DNA of 53,673 bases from positions 1 to 53,673 of the forward strand of contig JAHLWZ010000753.1 of assembly GCA_020536535.1 (NCBI GenBank), written 5' to 3'. Under the pieces are notes generated by a model. That model saw nothing but the letters and a program-made list of their open reading frames with translations, did no database searches and was not told the origin of the DNA. Within the stretch, counting starts at the first letter, position 1. Every line of letters starts with the position of its first letter. The translations under genes were made by a program, and so were the position numbers. Positions 43,058 to 53,673 of this stretch are shown here, piece by piece. The stretch comes from Pelomyxa schiedti. Lineage: Eukaryota > Evosea > Pelobiontida > Pelomyxidae.

Positions 43058-43560
43058 TCATCAAAAGACTTGAAATTAACATTACCTAACCAGCTGTGTC
43101 AGTACCGCTGTGCGACTATGTCTTCAACGAGGCAGGGGAGGGGCGCAACTGCGATGACGACTACGGGACACCGGTGTAACAGACAAACCATACGAAAAGG
43201 CGACGAGCCGCAACAAAAACCAAACAAGTGACGAACCTATGTGAAATAAGATATGCGTTAATACTATGTTATGTTATTTTCACTATTACTATACTATACT
43301 CTCATTATTATTAGTTGCTGTCCAAGGATGACCTTTACATTGCGTCCTGGGAGTTCAAGACACCGAACTAAAAGGAGCGAGGATATTTGTGTTGTTCCAC
43401 CCTCTCTGTACACATACAACAGCAAAAGGAGCGGGGCCAGATGAGATGGGCGCCCTGGCCGCGGCTGCCACGGAGCGGGGAGCCCCATGGTGGTCGCCGT
43501 GGGCCGGGGCCACGCCGCCTGCTGGTGATTCACAAGTGATTTGTGAGGAACAACTATTCG
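43058..43560. other. Intergenic region with no firm gene
   Basis: AT-rich up to about 43320, then GC-rich to 43530. A short plus frame (MGALAAAATERG) runs into the relic that follows. No RNA gene or repeat family is evident. Confidence 0.35.
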
Positions 43561-43720
43561 AATATCTATGCACTGTCTTCAGAGCAAGATTGCTGGATTG
43601 AAATCCGAAAACAGCCAGAAGGCGGTTCCCATGTATGTCAACAAAGAACGCAAGCAATTCTCGTTGCGGTCATCAGAAAGAAGAAAAAAGGGAAATAGGT
43701 GGTTCTTTTTTGAGTTTGCC
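43561..43720 (+). pseudogene. Relic of ankyrin and F-box/Cys-His gene pieces
   Basis: FEYLCTVFRARLLD (43559-43600) echoes FEYLCSVFSEGL in the ankyrin gene at 39348. The following VPMYVNKERKQFSLRSS matches VPRYVYKELDQFSATLQS at the end of the Cys/His exon (41400-41459). The two pieces are joined here without the sequence that separates them in the parent gene. It is a decayed duplicate. Confidence 0.45.
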
Positions 43721-43729
43721 TTCATTCCT

Positions 43730-44175
43730 CATCCGTTGAAGCACTGCTGGTGTCAGCGTCATCTTCGTCACTATCTTGCCGCCGGTTGGGATTCTCTGTG
43801 AAGTAATCATCTTGTGTGACCGTTGGGAGGCATGTGATGTTGCTTTGCTTTAGTGTTCGTTTTTTGTTGGTGTTTTTTTGCTTTCCGGTATTTGTTGCTG
43901 CTGAGGATGTGGGTGTACGTTGTGTTGCTGTTGTTGGGGGTTGTTCTTGGGTTGAAGCCGGTGTGTTGGTGGTGTCATTTGCGGACGTTGTAGAAGTAAG
44001 GGTGGCACCGGGTTCGGAAAAGCATGATGGCCTGAGTGACAGTAAGGTTTAAATCATCAAGTGGAAAGGGGATCAGAACCATTTGTTGTCTTTTTTGAGC
44101 TGTTTGATCTGTTCCGGGGACAAGAGAGAATTGGGATTGTTGCCGGTGAAGTTCGCCGAATCTCTTGTTTTAAAG
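43730..44175 (-). CDS. Possible Thr/Ser-rich acidic-tailed protein
   Basis: The minus strand is open from an acceptor-like CACTCAG near 44033 down to a TGA near 43732. The Thr/Pro/Gln-rich sequence ends in DDYFTENPNRRQDSDEDD and TSSASTDEE. A piece reading SPEQIKQLKKDNK near 44110 may be an upstream exon. No start or first join can be fixed. No family is recognised. Confidence 0.35.
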
Positions 44176-44192
44176 GTTCCGCATTTGCAGCG

Positions 44193-46387
44193 ATGAGCAC
44201 GGTGCTCCCTTATGGGGACCGTTGTCAGGCCATCAGGCACATTCTATACATATCACGGGTGGTGTGGGACAACGTGGTAGAGCCAGGCTGGCTCGACTCC
44301 CCATCGCCCTCCTCAGAAGACCCGGGGGGCTCCCGCAGCGGCGTGCACGCGTTCGCCGCCGCCGGGGCCATGTTCCCCCTCGTGGCCCTCGTGTGCTCCC
44401 GCTCCCTGCGCCGCGCCTTCGCCGAGGGCCCCTCGCACTACTCGGCCCTGTGGGCCGCGGCCATGGCGGGCAGCGGGTCCTGCGTCGCGTGGATCGTCGC
44501 CCGGCACAGGCGGGACCCGCGCCACGGGGCCAACAGCCCTCACACCTCGACGATCAAGGAGGCGGCGTGGGTGATGTACGGGCTGTGCGAATCTGGCAAT
44601 GTCCGTGCCGCCCGCTCTTTGTTCGGCGGCGAGGACGGCAGCCGGGGGACTTTCCCTTGGTCATTATGGGACGGATATAGAGTGCCGGAATGGTGCCGTG
44701 GTGTGGGTTTGGGTTCGGATTTGGCAGTTGGAGGAAGGAGCACAGCAGATACTGCTGAACTGAGGAATGACTTGATGGAATATGTGAAGGCGTGTGGCGT
44801 GATTATGGGTTGCTGGGGGCATGTTGAGTGCACAAAGTGGCTTGTGTATTCAGTGGGAATTAGAGACGACGACTCCCTTTGGGCTCTTCTTCCGATAATT
44901 AAGATGGCTTTCATGAGTGGGAAAATCGATACCGTCAAGTGGATGATGCGTGAATTTGATTTGGCAAAAAAGCTGCCTAGGTCCAGCTACCAAAGGGACT
45001 TGGTAAGTTGGTGCACCTCCGGCGACGCTCCGGAAACTGTGAAGTGGTATGTTGAGATTTTCCAAACCTGACAGAAGATAGTGGACTCCTGTCCAGTTTA
45101 ATAACTAACAAACGTGGCACTTTAGAGCTGTGTCAATGGCTGAGAGCTCAATTTCCAGCCGAAATTATCCATGAGTATACATTGGGATCAATAATGAACG
45201 CAGACGTTGCCAAGTGGGTGCTTTCAACTATCCCAGTTGAACAAACTGAAAAAAAACTGAATGAAATGTGCCAAACCATTTCAGATATTAACTTTGTGGA
45301 GTGGCTCGTCACTGAAAGGAACTTCACTCCAACAACAACCACATTTTTAAAGGTGTGCTCCACTTCCCGAGGTGGATGGACTCTTCCGCAATGGCTCTCG
45401 ACCAGGGTAAAACTGGGTCCGGGTGATATTCAGGTCTCCCTAGAACGCGCACTTTGCTGGAATAATATCGCAATTGCAGATTGGTTGGAGAGCACTTTTG
45501 GTGTCATGGGAACTCTACTGGAGTCATGCTTGTATAAATATGCCAGGATTTCTGCGATTACAAAGACGAATTGGGGGGACTGAACTGGTTCCTTCAGCAC
45601 CTGACACATCCTGAACAAATAACTGCAGCTTCAGTTCACAAGGCAATTGCAACAGCCCTGGGTTATTTCCGTTTCAACTTTGTATTACACCTCCTGGAAG
45701 TGTTCCCAAAACACAAGCCACAAAGCAGGGAACACAGAACTCCTGAAGGCAATGTTTGGAAAATTCGTAATATGGAACCATCCCAAACTGCAAAAGCTGA
45801 CCACCTTGTTTGACTGCTCGTTGTTTACCAGAGAGATGGTCGTAAGCTGCCTGACAGGTCGATCTTTCCGGCCCCTTTCCAGCAGATCCGTCAAGTGGGC
45901 AATTACACAGTTCCGCCTTGAAGCAAGTCACATCAAAATGAATCACAACAGCCTCCTCTACAGCCTTCTTCTGGAAAATAAAACAAACTGCGTGGCGTGG
46001 CTCATTGACTCCTTTGGAATCACTCTTGCTGAGGTGTTTACCCATACCCACAATCTTATCTTATGACGTCTAACATCAACAAAGGTAATCGATATGTTTG
46101 TGACAGTGCCACCCCTTCGGGGATACAGGTTTAAGATCAACCTGCAAATATGGAAGATGATTGTGCGCAAATTCCCAAGGATAGACACCGAAGTGGTACG
46201 CCAGCACTTCCTGGCAATTGCCGCCCATTCTCCAGCAATTGCCTCGTTCACAATGAACAAATTCGGAATCACACTGGATGAGATACGCCATCAGTTTGAT
46301 GACTACGAGAGGGAGATTGAAATGGAAGAAGAATACAGACCCTATCTCACAGATGAGCTTAGGATGTGGCTTGGCATCAGTGATTAG
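44193..46387 (+). pseudogene. Ankyrin-like repeat protein interrupted by three frame changes
   Basis: The frame starts at MSTVLPYGDRC (44193) and carries helical repeats of the type GKIDTVKWMMREFDL and VECTKWLVYSVGI. Resemblance continues to 46387, but only if the frame changes near 45066 (AAACC), near 45572 (a six-G run) and near 45725. A normal intron (46034-46084) joins the last exon, which ends RMWLGISD. Two of the three breaks lie in short homopolymers, so sequencing error is possible; otherwise the gene is dead. The 5' third is very GC-rich, unlike the rest. Confidence 0.65.
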
Positions 46388-46635
46388 ACCTTTAGCCACC
46401 CAAGCAGGCCTTATGTTGGTGTGGTGTTTACAAAAAATTTTGGTTCCCAAGAGACTGTCAAATCATATCCAATGGGGAGCGCACTTCTAGACCCCCCACC
46501 TTCGAAAAATTCGAAGTTTTAGAATGGAAATAAAGTTTTGTTGTTTAGCGGGTTAGGTTAGAAGACAGCTATCAGATTTGATCAAATCCGCGAAAAAAGC
46601 TGCGACAGCTGAAAAACGCGAAGTCGAAGCGCCGA
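46388..46635. other. Spacer with no recognisable gene
   Basis: TTCGAAAAATTCGAA (46501-46515) is a near-perfect palindrome; nothing else stands out. Confidence 0.35.
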
Positions 46636-49320
46636 TCAAAGAGAGTGTGCATTGGTCGAACCTATGGAGCCAGCTGCAGAGGATGCGTGTGTAAGTTGCT
46701 GCCTTTGTGGAGATGGAGGAGGAGGATTCTTTGCTGGCAGTACAGAGATCCCAATTAGGAGATGTTTCTGAGCACAGTGCCACCTGATATTGCATTCCAA
46801 AGAGCACAGTGTAGCTTCTTTCCCATTCACAGGGTTTGTGCAATAGCCATCAACCAAAGATGTAATGTGTTTGCACCACATACAAGCTCGTTTCACCTTT
46901 GGCCAAGAACAAGTATCGTGGATGCAAACCTGGGATGTTGTATTGGATTCCATTTGAGGAGGAGCAAGTGCTAGACAAACACAAGACAAATAGTCACGTA
47001 TCATCTTTGGCCTGGGATTACCAGTAGCAACTTCAACAGCCTGTAGAAAGTTATTTAACTTCACAGGTAATGAACAAACATAGTTGTAACGGTAAGCATT
47101 ATTGAATAGAGCATAAAGAAGCATATCAAATGTGGCACGCCAGTAATATAATGATCGATGGTCCCGACGGATTTGCACAATGATGTGTTTATTTTTGTCC
47201 TCAAAGTTATGCACTTTGTTATACCTTCACCAGGGTGAAGGCATTAATATCAAACCAAATAGAATAAAGATTACAAGGAAATTGCAGAACAGCACTCAAC
47301 CTCTTTTCTTTGTTTAGCTTTTCGATCCCAAACCAGACGAGTAGTTCTTGTGGTTAAATTTGGGATATTTGTGAGGATGTTAATGATCTTCTTCTTTCGA
47401 TTTGCTGCAACTTTGGCATAATATGAAAGAGCCATCAAGTGTGGTGCCTGTGAAAATCACTTATCAAACTTTGAGGGGAGACCACACTTTTTTTCGATAT
47501 AGCACTTTAGTTTGCCATTTTCCAATTCCTTGATGGAGACGCTGGGTCCATAATAAATGTGGGCGACTGGAAGCACAGTTAGCCAGAACATGATACCCTT
47601 TGCAAATCAGTTAAGAAGAAACAGTTGCATGATCAACCTTTTTTGGCAATATAGCGAGCCAAAGCTAAAGAAGAAAGCTGACCTGCATCAGTGCAAATTA
47701 CATGTTCACCAATGTGTATTTTGTGTAATGTGGTCAAAAACATTGGCATCATTGTCTACAATGTGAATGACATTCAACAGTTACAAAAATGAACATACAG
47801 AAGATAAATTCTTCCCAGGAAGATCAGAGTCTTTCTCAATAGTAGCAGCAGAGGACAGCATGTTTTGACGAAACAACCAACCAACAATGATCTTCAAACA
47901 GTAACCTTCTTGATCAACCATCTTCCAAGAGAGAATGCCACATTTATCAGCTTTTTTGTTATTCTTTACTTTAATGCCACGGCCCTGCAGAAGTTAAATT
48001 ACAAGTTGTAACCAAGAGAACAGACAAACCACCCCCAGAGATCATCATCAATGGCAATATATGTTGCTGGTACCCAGAGTTTTTCAGCAAGAGTTTCAAT
48101 CAAATCAACAACATAGCCAAGATTGGCCTGGATGTGTTTACTTTGTTGGCAAAAAAAATTGTGAACTCACTTGAAGGTGTCTGTGAATGAAACACCACTC
48201 TTTCCAAGACATCAAATTTCGCATCCATTCATTTTTGTACAAAGGGTTATCACTCCAGTAATCTGCACAGTTCTCAACTTTCACTAAGCTTGTGTAAAAG
48301 TTAATCAAAAGTAAATTGTTTTGGTAACCTTGTGCAAAGAAGATGGCAAAGTAAATGACAAGTTTTTCTTTGGTCAGAATGTAAGGAATGTCAACTTGAT
48401 TGAAGCATCGCTGTTCTCTGGTTAGTTTGGCATTGGTTTGCTCCCAGATATGCTCCATTAAAGGATCAAAATGTTCATGAAACCCCACTAATGAGTGGTA
48501 CTGCTCTGGAAAGACCTGAGGATGGCCACCTTGTACTTTGGGGTTTGAAAATTGTGTATGATCTACAGTATCTCCCCAAGCATTCTATTTGGGTTAGGTA
48601 AATTAATAAAACTTGTGTTTACCCTTTCTTCATCATCCTCAGGAGTGGCATTTGAACGACGATGATTGCTTTGTGGTCTGGTTACTGGTGCAGGATCCAC
48701 ATTTGAGCCATCATCACTAGAGTAATTTCCTTCATCATCTTCAGGCTCCCAATCTAACAAAGATTAAATACTTTAACATGATGGCTTACCTTCAGTGTCA
48801 ATGTCATCTAGTGCCGCTTGGTGTGCTCCATAATCAACTCTCCGGATGAATTCTTCTTCAAATTCATCTTGACTCTCTGCTTCATCAACAAGAATTGATT
48901 GCATGCTTCCCAGCAAAGGCAGTGTACTTGGTTGTGATGGTTGTGTCAATTGTGTTTGCCCACCATCTAGCAAAGTGTAAACTTAAAAACAAATAATTGA
49001 CTTGTACTTTGGTTTGTGCCATCAACAAACACAGATGTAGTTGTTGATGTGGTTGGCATTGGAAGAAAACCAGTGACAGAACCTAAAGAAACAAATGGTG
49101 GAGCAAGTATGAGAGGAGGTGGTGGTTGGGTTGCTCCAAGGAGCCCTGCAGTTTGAGGGGGTGGTTGAAAAAGCTGAGATGAAGTTTGAGTGCATTGTGG
49201 TTGCACTTGGTTTGCAGGGTTTTCAGGGCATCGTGTCTTATTGTGCTCAAGAGAACGACAGATACTACATCGACCCCTTTGGGTACGAGAACGCTTAGCA
49301 GGGCTGCCTGACTTCCCCCT
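46636..49320 (-). CDS. piggyBac-like transposase with N-terminal zinc knuckle
   Basis: Minus-strand exons, bounds approximate: 49320-49017, 48967-48790, 48755-48626, 48583-48173, 48145-48030, 47985-47800, 47765-47640, 47600-47470, 47450-47290 and 47214-46636. The first holds a CCHC knuckle (CSICRSLEHNKTRC); the next two are acidic. Then come piggyBac landmarks: LVIYFAIFFAQG...YWSDNPLY, AIDDDLWG with the first Asp, KADKCGILSWKMVDQEGY, ICTDAGQLSS with the second Asp, RPHLLWTQRLHQGIGKW, and YYWRATFDMLLYALFNNAY. The C-terminal Cys/His cluster (CMWCKH...CSLEC...WHC) matches the piggyBac end domain. The third Asp region reads YYAKVAANRKKKI, where I cannot find the expected Asp. It may be a decayed or domesticated copy. 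Confidence 0.7.
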
Positions 49321-49439
49321 AATATTAATCAATAAACAACACAACTGTCAGTCACCACTTTGTTGATGGCATCCACGGCACTGTAAGCGATTTTTTAAAA
49401 AGGAAAAAAAAAAGAGCAGATTTCTGATAACCTCCAATC

Positions 49440-49788
49440 TCTGGAGGGTCAGCGCTTAGCGCACTACTCAAGCCTTTACACGGTGGTGTCGCCAAGTCGA
49501 GAGCGTTACAGCACCCCTTCCTTTTCCTTGCTCCCGCCTTGCTGCGGGTGTTCCCACCGCGATTCTAATCCTTTAGGATAGTTCTAAACAGTGTGTGTGG
49601 TGATGTCACGGCGACTGCTGATAGAACTATAGCCGATCTGGTCCAGTTTGGGTGAGTGTGATTTAGGTCTGCTGGGTGTGGGTTCTGAAACGGCCTCACC
49701 GCTAGAGAATAGCACTCCCAAACCAACACGTTGCAACCGATGGTCAATGCGCCGGAGTGAGTCCCACTGAGCTAGGTTCCACGAATCT
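49440..49788. repeat. Repeat debris with tRNA-like promoter sequences
   Basis: No gene is seen. On the minus strand 49776-49764 reads TAGCTCAGTGGGA, a good match to the RNA polymerase III A box, and GGTTTGGGAG lies about 50 nt downstream where a B box would be. A TAGTGCGCTAAGCGCTGACC stretch near 49470-49451 is also tRNA-like. A tRNA-derived SINE is possible. Confidence 0.3.
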
Positions 49789-49905
49789 GTTGGGACCCTG
49801 AGGGAGATCCAGGCGACACCTAGAACTGATTCTAGCGCCTTTATAAGGTGGGAACAACACCATCGTAGTTATTGCAAGCAAAAGCTAAAGTATAAACAAT
49901 AAACT
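49789..49905 (-). repeat. TATA-containing repeat, second copy
   Basis: 49801-49905 is the inverted counterpart of 1412-1513. Read on the minus strand it has CACCTTATAAAGGC and ends ...CCCAACA at 49789, the kind of end seen in long terminal repeats. It could be a solo-LTR fragment. Confidence 0.5.
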
Positions 49906-50123
49906 CTTGTGTTTGTATTCGGGCTTCTTTCTCCCTTACTACCCAAGTAAAACAACAACCATCAACACCCCAGCACACCTCACAGTGTGGTGGTCACTAT
50001 CCAAACCCAATCTACCTCGGCACAGTAACACACCCTTTCGACTTGCCTTTGAGTTGGGGGGGAAGGGGGGAAGAGAAAAAAGATTGGACTCTGAGCTGTT
50101 GCAAAGATACTTTAGTGTGTTAC

Positions 50124-50269
50124 ACCCGTGTTCATCAAAATGAGAAAAACATGAATCTGAACGGCGGAGAGCGCAGATCTGGAGGTGGGGTGTTTGGTTG
50201 ATATTCTGGCAGATCTGCGTGCACCCCCCTTGATATCAATGATCATCCATTGGGGGTGGTACAAACACA
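50124..50269 (+). repeat. Left terminal inverted repeat
   Basis: Pairs with 53528-53673 (146 bp, one mismatch at 50245). It begins ACCCGTGTTCATC. Confidence 0.95.
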
Positions 50270-50348
50270 GTTGCTCAGAGAATTTAAAGGATTTTTTTCT
50301 TTCTTTTACTTTAAACACCGAAAAGAATCGTGACTCATGCCACGCACC

Positions 50349-52216
50349 ATGGATAAGGAGGGAAGTGACAACAGCAGTTCTTCAGAAGATGAAGCCCAAT
50401 CACCAATTGTACCACGGTGTTGGTTGTGTCAACACATTGGTGATATGAAGACCTCACGGACAGTGTGTAATTACTGTTTACACAAGTTCCTTACCTTTTG
50501 AAAGGGAAAAGTAACTGTTTCGTGCCAATGTTCAGGCCATTTGGACAACCCATGTAGTGGTACATATTACTTTTGTTTTTTTCTTGATTTACTTACTGGA
50601 TACCTAAGGTTGTTCCTATTGTGAGGCGAACCTGAAAGATGGCTGCTGCTGTGAAAAACAGGTTAGGAAACCTGGAGAAACAAACTGTCAGAATTGTCAG
50701 AAGCAGCTTTGCACAAACTGCGAGTATGTAAGTTCTGCCTTGTATTTGACATCAATGTTATCCCAGGAAATGCTTATGTCGGTGTGTGGAAAAGTCTGAT
50801 GGAAAGACACATGCCTGGTGGGATTGGAAGCAGAGGTGCACCTTAAATTACGAGTTCCAAGCAGAGAAGAAGTGTAAGGAAACTGAAGCAAAGCTGGGAC
50901 AGAGCAAAAGAAAATCGCCAAGAAGCAGCCATTACTCCAAAGTGCGGGATAAGAAGCCAGAGGTTGAAAAGGCACTTAGGGAGCATCTACAAGCAGTACA
51001 ACACACAAGTATGTTATCATAAATTCGATGTAAAGTAATAAGCAATACAGGGCCATCAGCTTGTGTGAACATTGATAGTGACAGTGATAGTGAAGGTTTC
51101 CCTATGCGTCCCTCAGGATTGTCAGCTTCAAAGCGACCACGCACAGCAGACTGTGGTGATGGGCCTTCTGATTGTGGCCACAATTCGGCATCAAGCTGCA
51201 CAAGCACATGTTCAACAATGAAAGTCTCTCCTATGGCAAGTGAACCAACCTGTACAACAAGTAGTACAACGCAGAGTTGGCCACAAAAAGAAGCACTGAT
51301 AGCCAAGATCAAAGATTTTGAAGGTATGGTTCCTGTTATGGGTCATTTACTGACACTTGGAAGATTTCTTGTCGTTTTACCTTCACCCTGCCTGCAAAGG
51401 TGGTGTTGACACTGAGGAGATCCCAGTCTTCATGTTTGGAATACTCGAGGCATTACAGACATCAATCAGCTTCCCACGGATAGGTGTTAGTTTTCAATCC
51501 CTTGCTGCTGAGAGAATACACCAGTTCCGAGCTAGAACAGGTTCAGGCATTATTAATATAGTCGAATATAATTTAATATGCCACAAGGTGGTGACTCTGA
51601 GTCTTGGTTGGCGCCAGCTATGATAAGTGCCCCCACTTCTACTTGCACAACGACATCACTGTCCACGCAACCTTCGCGGACCCTCTCACCATCGCCGTCA
51701 CGTTCCTTGATGCCGGCTTCGCGGACCTCGTCACCATCACCATTACAGTCATTGCGGCGGGCCACCCGGTCCAAGTCTCGCTCCACATCGCAGGCCCCGC
51801 GGTCCTCATCACACTCCTCAACACCCTTCTTGAAACCATCAGATCTTAACAGCCAGCCGGCCGATCCCTCAGAGCAGCCCCCAGCCCAGGGAACACAACA
51901 GACCCAATCGTCAGCCCCACAAGGCAACCCAGTTCTTTCTGACTCCCAGCTCACTCCCGAAGAAATCCAGACAGCGTTGGATGCAATTCAGTCCTTACTG
52001 AGGAGTGAGCAGCCCTGTCCACCACCACTCACCACTTCATCTTCACAAGTTCCAGCCCCAGTGGTACAACATTGTCTTACTGTCGCTCTTCCTCCCTTGA
52101 ATCTGCCCTACAGGGAAACAGTGGCCGAACTTGCAAAAAAAGGTATATCAGAGCTGGACTACTTGCATTGGCTTCAGAAGGAAGGCTTCCCCCAAAACCA
52201 ACAAAACAAGCTTTAA
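50349..52216 (+). CDS. Passenger gene of the Tc1/mariner-like element (Cys-rich, SR-rich)
   Basis: The gene starts MDKEGSDNSSSSEDE with CWLCQH...CNYC. Further exons give CCCEKQ...CQNCQKQLCTNCEY, a Lys-rich helix (KPEVEKALREHL), DSDSDSEGFPMRPS, FLSFYLHPACKGGVDTEEIP, and a long Ser/Arg/Pro-rich stretch. The tail is the conserved-looking ETVAELAKKGISELDYLHW, with a stop at 52216. The paired Cys motifs suggest a zinc-binding N-terminus. The tail is in frame here but not in copy 1. Exact exon joins are not fixed. No known family is recognised; a DNA-binding helper of transposition or a captured host gene are both possible. Confidence 0.55.
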
Positions 52217-52256
52217 AAAAAAACGTTTTTTAAAAACGAACTTCTGTTTAAATCCC

Positions 52257-53502
52257 TCACTCCATATCAACAAGTGGAGCACACCCACTGTAGGGGTGGT
52301 ATGGAAACCCAGGCACAAGGTAATGGCAGTGCGCAGCAAAACTACATACCAAAGGGCCTGTAATAAGCTCCGCCTCTGCATAGATACACTCTTTAAGATT
52401 GTGGGGGTTCACATCACTGCAGTACTTTCTCAGATTCTCCTTTATCTGAGAAAAGCAAGTTTCAATCCAGGCCATATCAGGTGAGGCAACAGGCCTAAGA
52501 AGAGTCAGTAAATAATCAACAAAAAGGAGAATACCTTCGAACAAGCTTGTGTCCTTCCCGTTCTACCAGCTCTCTAATGGACACATCCAGATGTGCCCGA
52601 TGGTTATCCATTAGACATACCCGTTTTTTGCCGCGAATTTGCGGAAGCAACAACTTCTTAAGCCAGCAATAAAATACATTCCTATCCATAGTCCCTGGGA
52701 AGACAAAAGGTGCAATTGCACCCACATTCACATCTGCGGCCATCAGTAAATTGAGGTGTTTGGAATATGGTGGCTGAAACATGTAAGCTACAATAGGGTA
52801 GTAGGAAGTCAAACTAATTCAACACGAACAGCTTGCCCTGGTAGTGCATATCCTGCTCTTCTCTGTATATCGTCCATGGAGCATCCCATTTCATCCATAT
52901 CAATCATACATTCTACTGCCACATTACAGATACTGCAGGACAGTTACATGGAAATATTGAAAGAAAAATACAACCCTTGAGGTGTGTCATACAGAGAATT
53001 CATCCACCATAAAACTCGTTGGCCCTACTTATTGATTAGCATGTTGACACACAAGAGAGCACTGGAAACAAACTTCCTGGTGGTGTCCAATCCGTTTCTT
53101 TGTATGTGTGCGATATCTAAGGCCTAGTAGTTTGGTGGCTCTACTTATATCAACACAACTATAGAAAAAATTAATACAAACTGCACTACAAGCTCTTAAT
53201 TACCTGATGTGTGTGCCTGGGTAGCTGTCCATTAGGAAATTTGCCAGTTCCTGTCGTCTTGAGGTTGGGTTCTCCAGTACGAAGTCTTTCAAGCTTGCTC
53301 TCATCTCGGTGGTGATCTTGGTAGGTCTTCCATGTCAGCGCATGTCGCAGTGGTCCAGGGACATGGCCCTGTGTCGGTACACTGTCGCAAGTGACACACC
53401 TTCCTCGGCGGCAACCACATGCGCAGTTTCGTTGTGTGAGCGTTCTGTCAAACGCCGGAACCTGTCATCAGCACTCACCCGGCAAACACCCTCCCGTGGC
53501 AT
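52257..53502 (-). pseudogene. Tc1/mariner (IS630-type) transposase with a premature stop
   Basis: The start MPREGVCRVSADDRF lies just inside the right inverted repeat. The helix-turn-helix (EEGVSLATVYRHRAMS) is followed by a TGA at 53337-53335, where copy 1 has CGA, a C-to-T change. Beyond it come HGRPTKITTEM, MIDMDEMGCSMDDIQRRAGYA with the first Asp, LMDNHRAHLD with the second and, after a 45-bp intron, SPDMAWIETCFSQIK with the acidic third residue (Glu). Apart from the stop the domain set looks whole. Confidence 0.75.
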
Positions 53503-53527
53503 CGTCCACGATTTTCTTTTAGTGAAA

Positions 53528-53673
53528 TGTGTTTGTACCACCCCCAATGGAGGATCATTGATATCAAGGGGGGTGCACGCAGATCTGCCAGAATATCAAC
53601 CAAACACCCCACCTCCAGATCTGCGCTCTCCGCCGTTCAGATTCATGTTTTTCTCATTTTGATGAACACGGGT
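53528..53673 (-). repeat. Right terminal inverted repeat
   Basis: Reverse complement of 50124-50269 with one mismatch; reaches the window edge. Confidence 0.95.

Larger units (their letters stand above)
50123..53673 (+). mobile_element. Full-length Tc1/mariner-like element, copy 2
   Basis: The element starts right after a TA (50121-50122), as expected of Tc1/mariner insertion. 50124-50269 and 53528-53673 are 146-bp terminal inverted repeats with one mismatch. The window ends within a base or two of the right end, so the second TA cannot be checked. Inside are two convergent genes about 40 bp apart: a passenger gene on the plus strand and a transposase on the minus strand. The termini contain their own inverted repeat (CGCAGATCTG / CAGATCTGCG), possible transposase binding sites. 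Confidence 0.9.

Noticed and set aside
1-53673. CRISPR arrays, bacterial operons, ribosomal RNA
   Set aside because: No regularly spaced repeats, no Shine-Dalgarno-led gene runs and no rRNA-like sequence; the introns show a eukaryotic genome.

Overview
Organism and evidence. This is nuclear DNA of a unicellular eukaryote. It has many short GT-AG introns (about 39-200 nt), a diphthamide-synthesis gene (DPH5), F-box proteins, an ankyrin/TKL-type kinase, ankyrin proteins, and Tc1/mariner-like and piggyBac-like DNA transposons. The PKS domain order, the kinase family and the repeated lineage-specific proteins would suit an amoebozoan, perhaps an archamoeba, but that is inference. There is one 100-N assembly gap (38693-38792). 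| Layout. 1-981 (-): DPH5, cut by the window edge. 1412-4591: a TATA-bearing repeat fragment and a copy of a Tc1/mariner-like element truncated at both ends. 4592-5261: a tRNA-like fragment and a strong hairpin. 5262-25361: the centrepiece, a divergent pair of megasynthase genes. 25706-33000: small genes, an ankyrin/coiled-coil/kinase gene, members of a lineage-specific protein family and a PPxY/PH-like protein. 32565-34140: an unrecognised multi-exon gene. 34307-38339: three tandem F-box paralogues with the same six-exon structure. 38340-39211: gap-adjacent rearranged rhodanese fragment. 39348-41459: ankyrin gene that may continue into an F-box/Cys-His module. 41582-46387: another family protein and a frameshifted ankyrin-like gene. 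46636-49320 (-): piggyBac-like transposase with an N-terminal zinc knuckle. 49440-49905: repeat debris. 50123-53673: a complete Tc1/mariner-like element with 146-bp inverted termini and a Cys-rich/SR-rich passenger gene. | How the main genes work together. Splicing the minus strand from 21650 to 5262 gives one uninterrupted frame (8 exons, 15,999 nt, 5,332 aa). The order is KS-AT-DH-MT-ER-KR-ACP, then an internal acyltransferase resembling the fungal SAT (starter-unit acyltransferase) domain, then PCP-C-A-PCP-C-A-PCP. This is a hybrid polyketide synthase/nonribosomal peptide synthetase with the SAT-like domain at the seam. Its two adenylation domains share a 1,420-bp block that looks identical, so both should select the same amino acid. 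No release domain follows the last PCP. A second gene, starting 291 bp away on the other strand, encodes a KS-AT-ACP protein that could supply or extend an acyl chain for the larger enzyme. Together they predict a polyketide or fatty acyl chain capped by two like amino acids. The locus lies between two direct copies of the same transposon about 48 kb apart.
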